Shown: positions 1 through 8,466 of the stretch, one piece after another
How positions within the stretch are numbered: the first letter of the stretch is position 1
Layout of the letters: each line of letters starts with the position of its first letter
Source: Pelosinus baikalensis
Lineage (GTDB): Bacteria; Bacillota; Negativicutes; DSM-13327
NCBI RefSeq assembly: GCF_020819555.1
Contig: NZ_JAJHJB010000001.1
Location: forward strand, 62,001 to 126,000
DNA: 64,000 nucleotides
Direction of reading: 5' to 3'
Notes under the pieces: generated by a model
The model's database searches: none
Told to the model about the DNA's origin: nothing
The model's input: the letters and a program-made list of their open reading frames with translations, nothing else
Translations under genes and position numbers: made by a program

Positions 1-860
1 ACACCCTGCCGGGCAAATTCCTCAACAATCTCCATTTTCATTTTGTATTCTTGTGATCCTATAGCAACAATCCAATCCCTTAATATGTCTACCGGAAAAA
101 ACTTTTCATTAGGGTCTTCATTGCCATAACTTTTACTTCTGTAATATGGTTCCGATACTTTTGCTTTCTTTTCAGCAATCAAATAATGAGCGTATTCCAT
201 ACCTTCTAATGTCGAATTTGGCCCTCCTGCTAATAATGCTTTTACTGCAACTGTTTTCCCGCTTTTCGTTTTATGGTTAATATCAGCCCCTGCTTCTACT
301 AAAGCTTTTGTTTTCTCAATACCACGTCCAATGGATTTCATTAATATACTGGTTCCCGGCTCTTCTAAACCATGTTCATGGCCAATATAGCACCAGTTAG
401 GGTCAGCACCATATTTTAGCAACAGCTTGACATATTTCGGATCCTTTTTGGCAACGTTATCCACCCAAGAAAAAGCTGTTGCTACTGAAAGTGGTGTTTC
501 TTCTGAATATGTCTCATACCTTACAGATGCTATATTCGGGTCGGCGCCACATTTTAATAATGCTTCTGCAGAATTATATTTCTCCATTCCGACCGCCCAT
601 AGCAGCAAAGTCACTTTGTACTTAGGATCCTGATAATTCAATAGTTCCGGTTTATCTTTTGCTAGTTTTTCTATGGCTGCAGTTTTTTGTTCCTTTACCG
701 CGATTGCCAATTCCCAAACAGGAGTATCCTTGAAAATATTTATATTCGTCATTTTATATTCTCCCTTCGCGCCTTCACTCTCTTGGCGATGACATCCGGA
801 TAATAGAACAGAAAAAATGATCAGCATCATGGGTGTTATAAGGAATAACTTTTTATTCAT
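1..860 (-). CDS. Ankyrin-repeat lipoprotein, probable lipase immunity protein (partial)
   Basis: The reading frame starts at an ATG (complement of 858-860), three bases after the stop of the lipase effector gene, and runs open to the window edge, so the C-terminus is missing. A GGGGGGAG ribosome site overlaps the end of the upstream gene. The N-terminus is a lipoprotein signal: MNKK, a hydrophobic stretch, then a lipobox LLSG-C23. Ankyrin-type repeats follow, recognisable by LLKCGADPN, LLLKYGADPN and LVEAGADIN. Ankyrin or other repeat lipoproteins in the periplasm are the usual immunity partners of T6SS phospholipase (Tle) effectors, so neutralising the adjacent lipase is the likely role; that is inference from gene order and localisation. 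The DNA is AT-rich, unlike the rest of the operon. Confidence 0.8.
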   Translation of the reverse strand, partial: MNKKLFLITPMMLIIFSVLLSGCHRQESEGAKGEYKMTNINIFKDTPVWELAIAVKEQKTAAIEKLAKDKPELLNYQDPKYKVTLLLWAVGMEKYNSAEALLKCGADPNIASVRYETYSEETPLSVATAFSWVDNVAKKDPKYVKLLLKYGADPNWCYIGHEHGLEEPGTSILMKSIGRGIEKTKALVEAGADINHKTKSGKTVAVKALLAGGPNSTLEGMEYAHYLIAEKKAKVSEPYYRSKSYGNEDPNEKFFPVDILRDWIVAIGSQEYKMKMEIVEEFARQG

Positions 861-863
861 TGT

Positions 864-1961
864 CTAGTTTTCTCCCCCCTTTTCTTTAATCCCATTTATT
901 ACTGCATCCATTGAATGATTTTTAACTGCATTTTCACCATTCGTCACTGGATTCCACGTATTAGTAGGGTATTGTGCAGGTAAATACTCTACGCTTCCAA
1001 TTGGTTTTGAAAACCAGCCTTCAGCAGTGTGTAAAATTTCACCATCTACAATATGTGCAGTCATTGAGGCAGAATAGTCTGAACCATTTGGGGTATAAGC
1101 ATCTAAATTAACAGCTGCAGGATTAAATAGTATCGCATTTCTGTTAGTTTCTACTGCGTTAGCTGCAGCTTCCGCGCCACCTTTGGAATGACCTACAAAT
1201 GTTATATTTGAGCCAGAATTTCTTGTAACAAAATTTCTTGAATAGGCTATTGAATTCCGCACATCGTCTGATGCGCCAAAAAGCTGTTTAGCATTATCAT
1301 CTCCATCCGCACTCCAAGCCCAATCTTGTGTTCCTCTATTAACCAGCGTATATTCCGTTTGCCCTCCTATACTCCTTGCATATACGCCTATTTTCATACT
1401 TCCTTTTTCCTCAGCATTAACTAACTTCCAATCTCCGGGTAGTGTATCTTTCTTTGCCTCCTCAAAGGATTTGGTATAATAAACATGAGCTGCCATTTCT
1501 GCTGCTTCCATTAAAGTGGGTCCGCATGCTGCACCTAACGCATTTTCCGCCTCTGTGGCGGCAGCAATTGCCTCCACTTCGTCGGCAGCGGCCTCGTTGC
1601 GGTCGTCGATTTGGGCGCTGCCCGCGTTAATGACGATGGAGATGACGCCGCCTTTGACGCAGGTGAGTTTGCTCTGTTCGATTAGGGCTGGTGCGCCCTC
1701 CAGGATATGTTTCTTGTTGACGTTGATCCAGGCCAGCGGCGTTACGGGCGAGCAGGGTAATTTTGTCGCTGCGCAGAAGCCGTATTTCAGAATATGCTGG
1801 CCCGGCTTGTGATCGTTGGCGTTTAACAGCGGCTCCAGGCTCGGCGTGTACGCCACGCCGTGATCCTCAGGCAAATTCAGGATGTTTTCCGAACTTCCTT
1901 TGCTGCATTTGGATTTGGTTCCCCGAGGGATATACGCGGGTCCTGATGCGGTGGTTGACAT
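864..1961 (-). CDS. DUF4280 PAAR-like tip fused to a class-3 lipase effector
   Basis: 365 residues. Residues 1-115 match the DUF4280/PAAR-like pattern: paired cysteines (CSKGS at 19-23, PC near 70, C101-VKGG), a W-I-N segment and a closing V-I-S-I-V strand. This family caps the spike of contractile systems. A short Ala/Glu-rich linker (about 118-160) leads to a Lipase_3-type alpha/beta hydrolase (about 185-352) with the nucleophile motif GHSKGG (Ser259); Asp306 and His349 are plausible triad partners. The product would be a spike-delivered phospholipase or lipase acting on target membranes. Base composition changes inside the gene: 1681-1740 has 34/60 G+C, 1081-1140 only 21/60. The tip is therefore native to the operon and the toxin half looks imported. 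The start has a GAGGGAGTAAT ribosome site. The function of the fusion is inferred from its domains. Confidence 0.85.
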   Translation of the reverse strand: MSTTASGPAYIPRGTKSKCSKGSSENILNLPEDHGVAYTPSLEPLLNANDHKPGQHILKYGFCAATKLPCSPVTPLAWINVNKKHILEGAPALIEQSKLTCVKGGVISIVINAGSAQIDDRNEAAADEVEAIAAATEAENALGAACGPTLMEAAEMAAHVYYTKSFEEAKKDTLPGDWKLVNAEEKGSMKIGVYARSIGGQTEYTLVNRGTQDWAWSADGDDNAKQLFGASDDVRNSIAYSRNFVTRNSGSNITFVGHSKGGAEAAANAVETNRNAILFNPAAVNLDAYTPNGSDYSASMTAHIVDGEILHTAEGWFSKPIGSVEYLPAQYPTNTWNPVTNGENAVKNHSMDAVINGIKEKGGEN

Positions 1962-1962
1962 A

Positions 1963-2514
1963 TTACTCCCTCACTTTCACCCGTTCCAGGCCGGCTGCCA
2001 GCGGTCTTCTTCTTAAGATGCTTTCGGCGGCGGCCAGCGATACGAGCCAGATTTCTTCGACGAGTCCGGCCACTTTGAGAATGTGTTTACCCCGGACGGA
2101 CTCTTGTTTCACCACGAGTTCCTCCACGATGCCTGTATCGTAAATTTGGGCCGTATCGTGCAGGCACTCGGTCGGTTCGATATAGGGAATCCAGTAGAGC
2201 GGTACCGGCGATTGGATGCCTTGCTCCGCGTCAAAATCGAGCGGGTAGAGCTGGACGCCCTTAAACTGGAGCTGGGGTTCGAGGAGCGAGAACAGATCCC
2301 GGAACCGGTCGGCGATCATAAAGCAGGGCGATTGGAGCATATCGCAAATTTCAAGACCCATATCGGGCTGATAGTAGGCGACGACCAAGTCCTCCAGTCT
2401 GGTAAAGGCGGCCCGATCCATTTTGTAGGGATAGTGTTCCCGATCGAGGTTCTCGATGACAATGGGATTGGATACGATATGGCTTTGGAAAAGCCGGAAA
2501 TATTCGTCTGTCAT
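1963..2514 (-). CDS. Unknown protein between spike and effector (possible loading adaptor)
   Basis: 183 residues, no family recognised. It is acidic and aromatic-rich in the first half, with no signal peptide or membrane segment, so it is probably cytoplasmic. It starts one base after the stop of the pentapeptide-repeat gene and ends one base before the DUF4280-lipase start, with a GGGGAG ribosome site, so the three are translated together. In T6SS effector modules this slot, between spike and PAAR effector, is commonly occupied by adaptors or chaperones. That is the best guess and rests on position only. Confidence 0.6.
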   Translation of the reverse strand: MTDEYFRLFQSHIVSNPIVIENLDREHYPYKMDRAAFTRLEDLVVAYYQPDMGLEICDMLQSPCFMIADRFRDLFSLLEPQLQFKGVQLYPLDFDAEQGIQSPVPLYWIPYIEPTECLHDTAQIYDTGIVEELVVKQESVRGKHILKVAGLVEEIWLVSLAAAESILRRRPLAAGLERVKVRE

Positions 2515-2515
2515 G

Positions 2516-3583
2516 TTATTTCTCCCCGCCTTCCGTCGTTTGGACTGCGGCCAGTTCCTGAAAATCGGAATCCGTATAGTCGCCGCCCTCGATTTCCATT
2601 TCCGTCAGCAACGAGTCTGTCAGCAGAGCGCCCGGAAAGCGGCAGTTTATGAGCTGCACATCTTCCAGCGTACAACCGGCGAATTCCAGGCTGCGGTAGA
2701 CATCGTTTCTTTCATTGTCCCAGCACAGCGGTTCAGCCAGTACGTCCCGAAACCGGACTTCACGGAGCTGCGTATCGAGAAACAAGGCGCCGGACAGCCG
2801 GGCCTGCGTAAATACGGTGCGCGCAAAACGGCAGTTGGCAAAGGTGACGTCGCTGAGATCAACGTCATCAAAGGTGCAGTCTTCGAAGGTGCAATCCTGG
2901 AACCGACTGAGGCTCAGATCCAGCCTGGTAAACGTTTTTTTGTGGTAGCGACACTTCTCATAGGTACGAAACCGCAGGGAGTCGTCCGTACTGCAATTAA
3001 AAATGTCGATGGGCGGCAGAAGGGCAAACACCGCCCCCTGCCAGTCCTGATACTCGCCAAACAGGATATAGAATTCGTCTTCGCGTTGTAGAGTGCAAAG
3101 CACCGGAGATGCGGCGAGGTCCTGCAGCCAGTATTTGAGCTTCGTGTACAGGCCGTAGGCAAGCAGCCGGACAGATTGCCAGCGCAGGCTTTCGAGGTGG
3201 GCGCTCCGTACCCAGGTCCGCTGGTTTTTTGCCGCTTCCATCAGGGCGTCTTCGTGAAAACGCCAATGGGCAAACAGCCAAGCGGCGTCAATGTATTCGC
3301 TGTAAAAAGGGTCGGCTACCGGCCACTCGCTGCTGTAAAAGTCAAGGCGCAGTTTGGTCTCGCCAAAGTAGACGGCGGTGTACAGCACCGATATAGACAG
3401 ATAGGCAGCCGGCGGCAAGCCTTCCAGCTGACGCCGCGCCGCGTTTTCCATCGCGCTTTCCACGGCGGCCACGCACGGCGCGGCGGCGGCCTCTTTGGCA
3501 ATATCCCGCATTGTGTCCGCTATCAACCGGTGCGCTAGCGGGACATAGTGTTCCGCTTGGAACGCGGCGAGAAAATTTTTCAT
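2516..3583 (-). CDS. Pentapeptide-repeat protein of the injection-system effector module
   Basis: 355 residues. The first 200 are a helical and aromatic domain that I cannot assign. From about 210 to 345 there is a run of pentapeptide repeats with the A(D/N)LXX/C-x-F rhythm (FQDCTFEDCTFDDVDLSD is a clear stretch), which form a right-handed quadrilateral beta-helix. Pentapeptide-repeat proteins occur beside VgrG/PAAR effectors in many T6SS clusters, where they act as spike extensions or adaptors. Here the gene lies directly after the VgrG-like gene (18-base gap) and is coupled to the effector genes. There is a strong GGAGGGGG ribosome site before the ATG. Role inferred from position. Confidence 0.75.
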   Translation of the reverse strand: MKNFLAAFQAEHYVPLAHRLIADTMRDIAKEAAAAPCVAAVESAMENAARRQLEGLPPAAYLSISVLYTAVYFGETKLRLDFYSSEWPVADPFYSEYIDAAWLFAHWRFHEDALMEAAKNQRTWVRSAHLESLRWQSVRLLAYGLYTKLKYWLQDLAASPVLCTLQREDEFYILFGEYQDWQGAVFALLPPIDIFNCSTDDSLRFRTYEKCRYHKKTFTRLDLSLSRFQDCTFEDCTFDDVDLSDVTFANCRFARTVFTQARLSGALFLDTQLREVRFRDVLAEPLCWDNERNDVYRSLEFAGCTLEDVQLINCRFPGALLTDSLLTEMEIEGGDYTDSDFQELAAVQTTEGGEK

Positions 3584-3601
3584 GACTTCCCCCTCCTTCC
3601 A

Positions 3602-4999
3602 TCAGGTAATGACAACGTCCTTGGCCGCCAGGGTAATCTGGTCTGGCAGCATATTGATGAATGATTCGCCCGATTTGAGCAGGATCTGTTCTTTGGCCAG
3701 CACCTGGATGTCTTTTTTGGCCTGTACGGTGACGTTGGCTTCCGATTCGACGGTGATATTCTGGGCGGAGACGATCTTGATACCGTCGTCCTGCGTCAGG
3801 TCAATAAAAATTTTCTGATGCTGGCAGATGATATACAGGCCTCCGTCCGTCATCAGGAGTTCTTTGCCGCTGGGGGCTTTGAGGCTCTTATGGCGCGGGT
3901 TAGCCAGCGGCGCCGTATTGATCGAGCTGGCAGCAAAACCGTCCGCTTCGTTTTTGGAAGGGAACATGATGCGCACGTAATCGCCAATTTCCGGCATGCA
4001 GTACCAGCCGCTGCCGTCGCTGCTGGAGTAGGCGGTCGAATAGGGAAACCACCAGTCGCCGCTGCCGTCATACTCTTTGTCGATCTCGATAAGATGCACT
4101 TTGACGGTATCGCGCTGCACGTCTTTAACCTGGCCGATCAGCACCCGGCCGGCGCAGGCGGTGTTGGACACCTGCGGCGCGACAAAGCCGGTTTTTCCGG
4201 CGAGGAGGTATTCCATTTCCAGGATGCCGTCGACGAGCCGGGCTTCCACTCTCTTGACGCGGCACTCGCTGCCGTTGATGGAGATGATGTCGCCGAGGTA
4301 GACATAGTCGTAGGACCGGGCGATCAAGGCGGAGAAATCCTGTCGCAGCGCCTCACCGCCGTCTGCCATATAGTTCTCAGTAACCCGGTTGTATTCGTCG
4401 TCCTGCTTGCCATGCAGAAAGGAGGTTGTCGTAATTTCCTTGGTGTTGGCCACCGGCGGCAAGCCGACGAACACCAGCGGTTTAGGCGCAGTGATGCTGG
4501 TGAAGACCGGTACGTTGAAGCGGGAGGCCATGCGTTTGGTAAATTCCCAGTTGGTCTCGTCCATCTGCATGACGAGCGCGCCAATGGCCTGGTCGGTTAC
4601 GGTCAGTTCCACGCTGCCGTTGCCGTCGTAGGCTTCGTTGAGGATCTGTTCGTAGGTTTTACCGCCGTTTTGATAGGTGCGCGATATTTTTTTGATGTCC
4701 TGTAGGAAACTGGCGGTAATGCCCCGGACGGTCAGCACGCTGTAGCCGGCTTCGTTCGCCACCGACAGGTTTTTTACGCCGCCTGTAAACAGGGTGACCG
4801 TCTCTTCGCCGGCCGAACTGGTCACGGTAATCGACGTGGTTTCGTCGGCCCGCTGCTGGCAGTCTTTGGCATCTTCCGGCGCGATTTCACCGACAATGGT
4901 AATCTGGCCGTGTTCGTTGGGCCGGTGCGAAATATACAGTTCCTTGATACGCGTAAAGGGGAAGCCTTCCACTTGAATCATGTTGTGTATGATACTCAT
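3602..4999 (-). CDS. VgrG-like spike protein (gp27/gp5 fusion)
   Basis: 465 residues, shorter than typical VgrG (about 600 or more). The order fits a gp27-like hub (about 1-290), an OB-fold gp5-like segment (about 300-370, with the typical PEIGDYVRIMFP strand turn), then a repetitive C-terminal beta-prism (about 385-465) made of alternating hydrophobic strands such as ITVESEANVTVQAKKDIQVL. A trimer would form the tip of the tube and carry the DUF4280 protein. It starts at an ATG behind GGGAGTGAG and follows the Eag-like gene by only 7 bases. The fold assignment is by pattern; spike identity is strongly supported by the neighbouring tip and tube genes. Confidence 0.82.
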   Translation of the reverse strand: MSIIHNMIQVEGFPFTRIKELYISHRPNEHGQITIVGEIAPEDAKDCQQRADETTSITVTSSAGEETVTLFTGGVKNLSVANEAGYSVLTVRGITASFLQDIKKISRTYQNGGKTYEQILNEAYDGNGSVELTVTDQAIGALVMQMDETNWEFTKRMASRFNVPVFTSITAPKPLVFVGLPPVANTKEITTTSFLHGKQDDEYNRVTENYMADGGEALRQDFSALIARSYDYVYLGDIISINGSECRVKRVEARLVDGILEMEYLLAGKTGFVAPQVSNTACAGRVLIGQVKDVQRDTVKVHLIEIDKEYDGSGDWWFPYSTAYSSSDGSGWYCMPEIGDYVRIMFPSKNEADGFAASSINTAPLANPRHKSLKAPSGKELLMTDGGLYIICQHQKIFIDLTQDDGIKIVSAQNITVESEANVTVQAKKDIQVLAKEQILLKSGESFINMLPDQITLAAKDVVIT

Positions 5000-5006
5000 G
5001 CCGTTC

Positions 5007-5624
5007 TCACTCCCTATTTACCAAAATCCGGTAGGATGCAATGATTTCCTCGGCAAGCGGCTCCAGCCGCTTGCGGTCCTGATAACGGAAATTGACGAAG
5101 CCAATAAGCAGCCGGGCGTCGACGTTGGCATAGAACATCATGTTATAGAGCGCGCCTTCCAGCGTCTGGCTGATAAAATACATTTTCGCCACCTGCCGGC
5201 CACCGCAATGGATGGTTTCCGTTTTGACCACTTTTACCTGCGGGCCGCCTTTTTCCAGCAGGCCGCGGGCCAGTTTGGGAAATTCCTTGATCTGTTCTTC
5301 GGGTACTATGTGCCGTGTATGGTTAAAGCCCACCATAAAATACAGCGGCTCGTTGCCCAGTACAAGCTGCGGGCGGTTTCCCAGGGGAAACAGCGCCTGT
5401 ACGACGTCTGCTTCCAGAGGAATAAAGTCTGCGGGAAGCCGGATGGAGATTTGTCCGTCCAGTAGTTCCCGGTCGGCAAATACGGTCGGATAGCCAAAAA
5501 TATCGACCGTTTCGTCGTAAATGCTCTGCGTAAGTTCCCGTTCGACAGCCTCGTCGGCATGGGCGTTTTTTTCTGCCGCTTTCACGCTATTTTTTAGTTC
5601 CAGGATTCTTTCGTCCATTTCCAT
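5007..5624 (-). CDS. DUF1795 (PsbP/Mog1-fold) protein, Eag-like chaperone candidate
   Basis: 205 residues from the ATG at 5624. A longer frame begins at a TTG at 5654, but AAAGGAGG lies about 10 bases before the ATG and inside the longer frame, so the ATG is preferred. After a charged helix (about 1-45) the protein has the DUF1795 pattern: G-xx-SIRLPADF, a RPQLVLGN strand, V-GFNHT, then YNMMFYANVD and a final helix ending ASYRIL. Eag chaperones of T6SS PAAR/Rhs effectors have this fold and guide the tip or effector onto the spike. The gene is next to the VgrG-like gene, which fits. Remote similarity judged by eye. Confidence 0.6.
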   Translation of the reverse strand: MEMDERILELKNSVKAAEKNAHADEAVERELTQSIYDETVDIFGYPTVFADRELLDGQISIRLPADFIPLEADVVQALFPLGNRPQLVLGNEPLYFMVGFNHTRHIVPEEQIKEFPKLARGLLEKGGPQVKVVKTETIHCGGRQVAKMYFISQTLEGALYNMMFYANVDARLLIGFVNFRYQDRKRLEPLAEEIIASYRILVNRE

Positions 5625-5643
5625 TCCAGCATTGCCTCCTTTG

Positions 5644-6420
5644 TCAATCCACAATAACCTGGCGCCTTTGGCGCTCCGTGCGGGAAAGTTCGCGTTCGCC
5701 GTTGTCTTTGATCCGGCTTAATATGGTAAGCAGCGCATCAAAAATCACCAGGTTGTCGCAGTCGGCAACCGCTTTTTTCAGCTTGGTGGCTGTATAGAGG
5801 AGTATGACCTCCCGGTTCAGTGCCTCCTTAGCGTTCAGAGCCTGCAGACAAAACGCCGTATCGACAGGGTCCATGGCGTACGCGGCCGCTTCCCGGGCAA
5901 AGGCGCGGGTGATGTCCGGCGAAAGCGAGCTGGCCCCGCCAGCGGCAAAGGGTGCGTAGATGGTGTTGACGGTATCGAATTCGGTATTGCGGTCGGCAAA
6001 ATCCACATAGTTCATCCGGAGCCTGGCGCCGGCCTGCAGTTTAAAGCGGCATAGTTCCATTTCTTCTTTGCCCAGCCTGAGATTGTCCGCAAGCGCAGTT
6101 TCCACTTCGCGGTAGATATAGCCGTCTTTTCGGACTTCGTCCTTGAACTCCAGCTTGAAGACCGCCCAATTGTCGGTCGGATAGTAAGCAAGGGAAAGCG
6201 GTTCGGTAATCAGGTATACATTGTCCTTATAGCGGATGACGCCCCGGTGTAAGGTAATGGTATCCACCGTTGTCGTAATGCGGCAGCCGCTGACAATACC
6301 GTCGCTATAGTCTTCGTGGATAAGCCGCCCGTATTCGTACGCGTAGTCGCGCAGTTCTGTCAGCATGGTCGTTCGCAGTACATGTGCGTGTTCAAAGAGG
6401 GGAAAAACCTGTCCATTCAT
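5644..6420 (-). CDS. Unknown protein, baseplate component candidate
   Basis: 258 residues; no signal peptide or membrane segment. The first 110 residues look beta-rich (short alternating strands around VSGCRITTTVDTITLHRGVI), like receptor-binding or wedge domains of phage baseplates; the rest is helical with an Arg-rich tail. It is not recognisably TssK, which is longer and starts differently. The ATG has AAAGGAGG ahead of it. It sits in a run of three unassigned genes between the Sel1/Hsp70 part and the spike, where tail operons normally encode the baseplate. Structural role inferred from position. Confidence 0.6.
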   Translation of the reverse strand: MNGQVFPLFEHAHVLRTTMLTELRDYAYEYGRLIHEDYSDGIVSGCRITTTVDTITLHRGVIRYKDNVYLITEPLSLAYYPTDNWAVFKLEFKDEVRKDGYIYREVETALADNLRLGKEEMELCRFKLQAGARLRMNYVDFADRNTEFDTVNTIYAPFAAGGASSLSPDITRAFAREAAAYAMDPVDTAFCLQALNAKEALNREVILLYTATKLKKAVADCDNLVIFDALLTILSRIKDNGERELSRTERQRRQVIVD

Positions 6421-6451
6421 AAATCATTTGCCTCCTTTTTCAAAAGCAGTC

Positions 6452-7162
6452 CTAAAACAGCGCGATGGCGTCGGGCTGCATGGCAGCGTCTACGCCGATG
6501 ATGCCGAAATGGTATTCCCAGAACAGCCGTGCCGAAAAGCCAAAGGGCAGAAACAGTTCGAGCAGGAACTGCAGGATTTGCGCCTTCTCTTTTGTTTCTT
6601 TCTCGCCGAGATACAAGAGCAGTTCTTTGTTGTTATAGTTGCTTTGGTACAGCAGGCTGCCGGTAAACGCCGTCCGGACCGCCCGGCGGAAAACCCGCAG
6701 GCTGGTTCCGGTCTGAAGCTGGGTTAGGAGTTCGTTGGCCAGACTAAATTGCAGCTTCCGGTCCATGACCGCCACCGCCGCGGCCGCTTCCCGGCCGTAA
6801 ACGCCGTCCAAAAGCTCGGCCCGCAGTTGGCGGACGAAGTATTCCCGCTTGGTAAGGCCGTGCTTTAAATCGATTTCACTTAAGAGATGCATGACAACAT
6901 CGAAAAAGCAGGCGGCGCATTGGGCAAGATCCCGGTTTTCCGGCCGGGCCAGCAGCTCGGGATGCAGAAGTTCCTGAAAAATATGGCTGAACCGATAGAG
7001 CGCGTTGATCTCGACAACCGTGCTTTCGAGCCTGTCCTGATTGATGCAGGGGAACGCCTGCTCGCAATACGGACTGTATTCTTTCGCCTGCTGAAACAAG
7101 AGCTCGGCTTTGTCCATGCCTTGCGCTTCGGCCTGTAAAACGATGTCCCAGATAAAATTCAC
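6452..7162 (-). CDS. Unknown all-helical protein, baseplate or assembly candidate
   Basis: 236 residues from a GTG start with a very strong GGAGGGGG site; it begins 12 bases after the preceding gene. Predicted mostly alpha-helical, Leu- and aromatic-rich, with no signal peptide. A central KHGLTKREYF segment and a C-terminal hydrophobic LLELFLPFGF are the only notable landmarks. No family recognised. By position it belongs to the same baseplate/assembly block as its neighbours. Confidence 0.55.
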   Translation of the reverse strand: MNFIWDIVLQAEAQGMDKAELLFQQAKEYSPYCEQAFPCINQDRLESTVVEINALYRFSHIFQELLHPELLARPENRDLAQCAACFFDVVMHLLSEIDLKHGLTKREYFVRQLRAELLDGVYGREAAAAVAVMDRKLQFSLANELLTQLQTGTSLRVFRRAVRTAFTGSLLYQSNYNNKELLLYLGEKETKEKAQILQFLLELFLPFGFSARLFWEYHFGIIGVDAAMQPDAIALF

Positions 7163-7174
7163 GGCTCCCCCTCC

Positions 7175-8464
7175 TTATACCAGCCGGCCGCAGCATTCGT
7201 ATTCGGGAAAGTGACGCTGCACCACGCCCACCAAAAAACTCATAATATCCCGGTTGAGGTAAAAATCGTAGTCGGCAGGCTGAAAATCAAGCCGCATTGC
7301 CGTTTCCCAGGTACCTGTCCTGAGTTCGTCCCGGATGAAGTCGTCCACGATATAGGTTTCTTTGTCAGGAAAATTGGCTACCAGCTCCACACCGGCAAAG
7401 GTCAGGTCCCGTTCGTAGCCGCAGGCCTGAATCAGCCGGCTCAGTTCCAGCTTGGTCTTGATCGGCTGCCGGAATACGCCCATGAGCGTATCGGCGAAAG
7501 ACGCCTGTTTGGCGTTGCCCATCAACCGGTTGGAATACTCACGCTTGGCCTGGGGATTGCACTGGTACATTTCCCAGGTCACAGGATCTTCCAGCGGGCA
7601 GGTGATCAGAAGATCGCCTTTGGTCCAGCGGATGTTGGCAACGCTCACATCGGAATTGGTCACAAGATACCGCGCATCTTCCTGGAATTTATGCCGGAAA
7701 ATCCGGTGTTCGTAATTAATCTTGTCCACACACGGCTCCGGATAGGTGCTCGTACGGATGGCAACCGTCTCCAGATTCCACAGCGGCACCTGGTGGTAAC
7801 GGATCGCCGGGGCGTATTCTTCGAAGTCAATTACGGCTTCTTCAATAATTTCCTGTGCGTTCCAGTTTTCGATCCCGTCGATATAGACGTCGAACAATTT
7901 GTATAAATACGGCGCACAGACGCTGCGCCAGGGCAGGTAGTTCAAGTGAAAAATCCGGTACAAATCTTCAATCTGCCGCCTGTATGCCAGGTTGCGGCGG
8001 ACATGAAACTGTGCAGTGTATTCGCTGTGCCGCGTCTTGATGACGCCGCGGAATTTCCGTTCGGGACGGTCGAATTGGCAGGCTTCCAGATGGTCGGCCT
8101 GCAGAAAAACGGTATAGAGAAAAAACGGCGACTTTTCATTGAGGCTTGTAAGGAGCGCCTCGGCGTCCACCTGATGAGGCCGCATGTCTTCCGGCCGCAT
8201 GGGCAGTAAAAAGTCATCTGTCACGTCATAGAGCCTGCGGTCAATGATATTCGTTACAATCGCCGGGCCTTCCACCGGCATCGGCACTTCCTCAAACACG
8301 CGCTGCTCCAGTCCCTTGTACTCTGCTGCGATTTCGCCGTGCAGTTCGAGAAACAGTCCTTCGACAACGGATGTGAAGACACGGCGGCTTTCCAGATTAT
8401 CAATTTCAAGCAGCCGTTTTTTTATATAACTTTGCATGTCAAATTCTTCGTCAAATATGCGCAT
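7175..8464 (-). CDS. Unknown protein, TssF-like baseplate wedge candidate
   Basis: 429 residues. It starts at an ATG with AGAGGGA five bases upstream, two bases after the stop of the Sel1 gene. The N-terminal 40 residues (FDEEFDMQSYIKKRLLEI) resemble the helical start of TssF/gp6-type wedge proteins, followed by a mixed alpha/beta body with many Arg and Tyr. It is the largest unassigned protein in the block and is the best candidate for the main wedge subunit. I did not find a decisive motif, so the TssF comparison is tentative. Confidence 0.6.
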   Translation of the reverse strand: MRIFDEEFDMQSYIKKRLLEIDNLESRRVFTSVVEGLFLELHGEIAAEYKGLEQRVFEEVPMPVEGPAIVTNIIDRRLYDVTDDFLLPMRPEDMRPHQVDAEALLTSLNEKSPFFLYTVFLQADHLEACQFDRPERKFRGVIKTRHSEYTAQFHVRRNLAYRRQIEDLYRIFHLNYLPWRSVCAPYLYKLFDVYIDGIENWNAQEIIEEAVIDFEEYAPAIRYHQVPLWNLETVAIRTSTYPEPCVDKINYEHRIFRHKFQEDARYLVTNSDVSVANIRWTKGDLLITCPLEDPVTWEMYQCNPQAKREYSNRLMGNAKQASFADTLMGVFRQPIKTKLELSRLIQACGYERDLTFAGVELVANFPDKETYIVDDFIRDELRTGTWETAMRLDFQPADYDFYLNRDIMSFLVGVVQRHFPEYECCGRLV

Positions 8465-8466
8465 GT

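Noticed and set aside
3818..4705. Long plus-strand open frame (295 codons) opposite the VgrG-like gene; similar frames at 8626-9681 and 12958-13878
   Set aside because: These are shadows of GC-rich genes on the other strand: no ribosome sites, odd composition (long Val/Phe/Arg runs), while the minus-strand products have domains and good starts.
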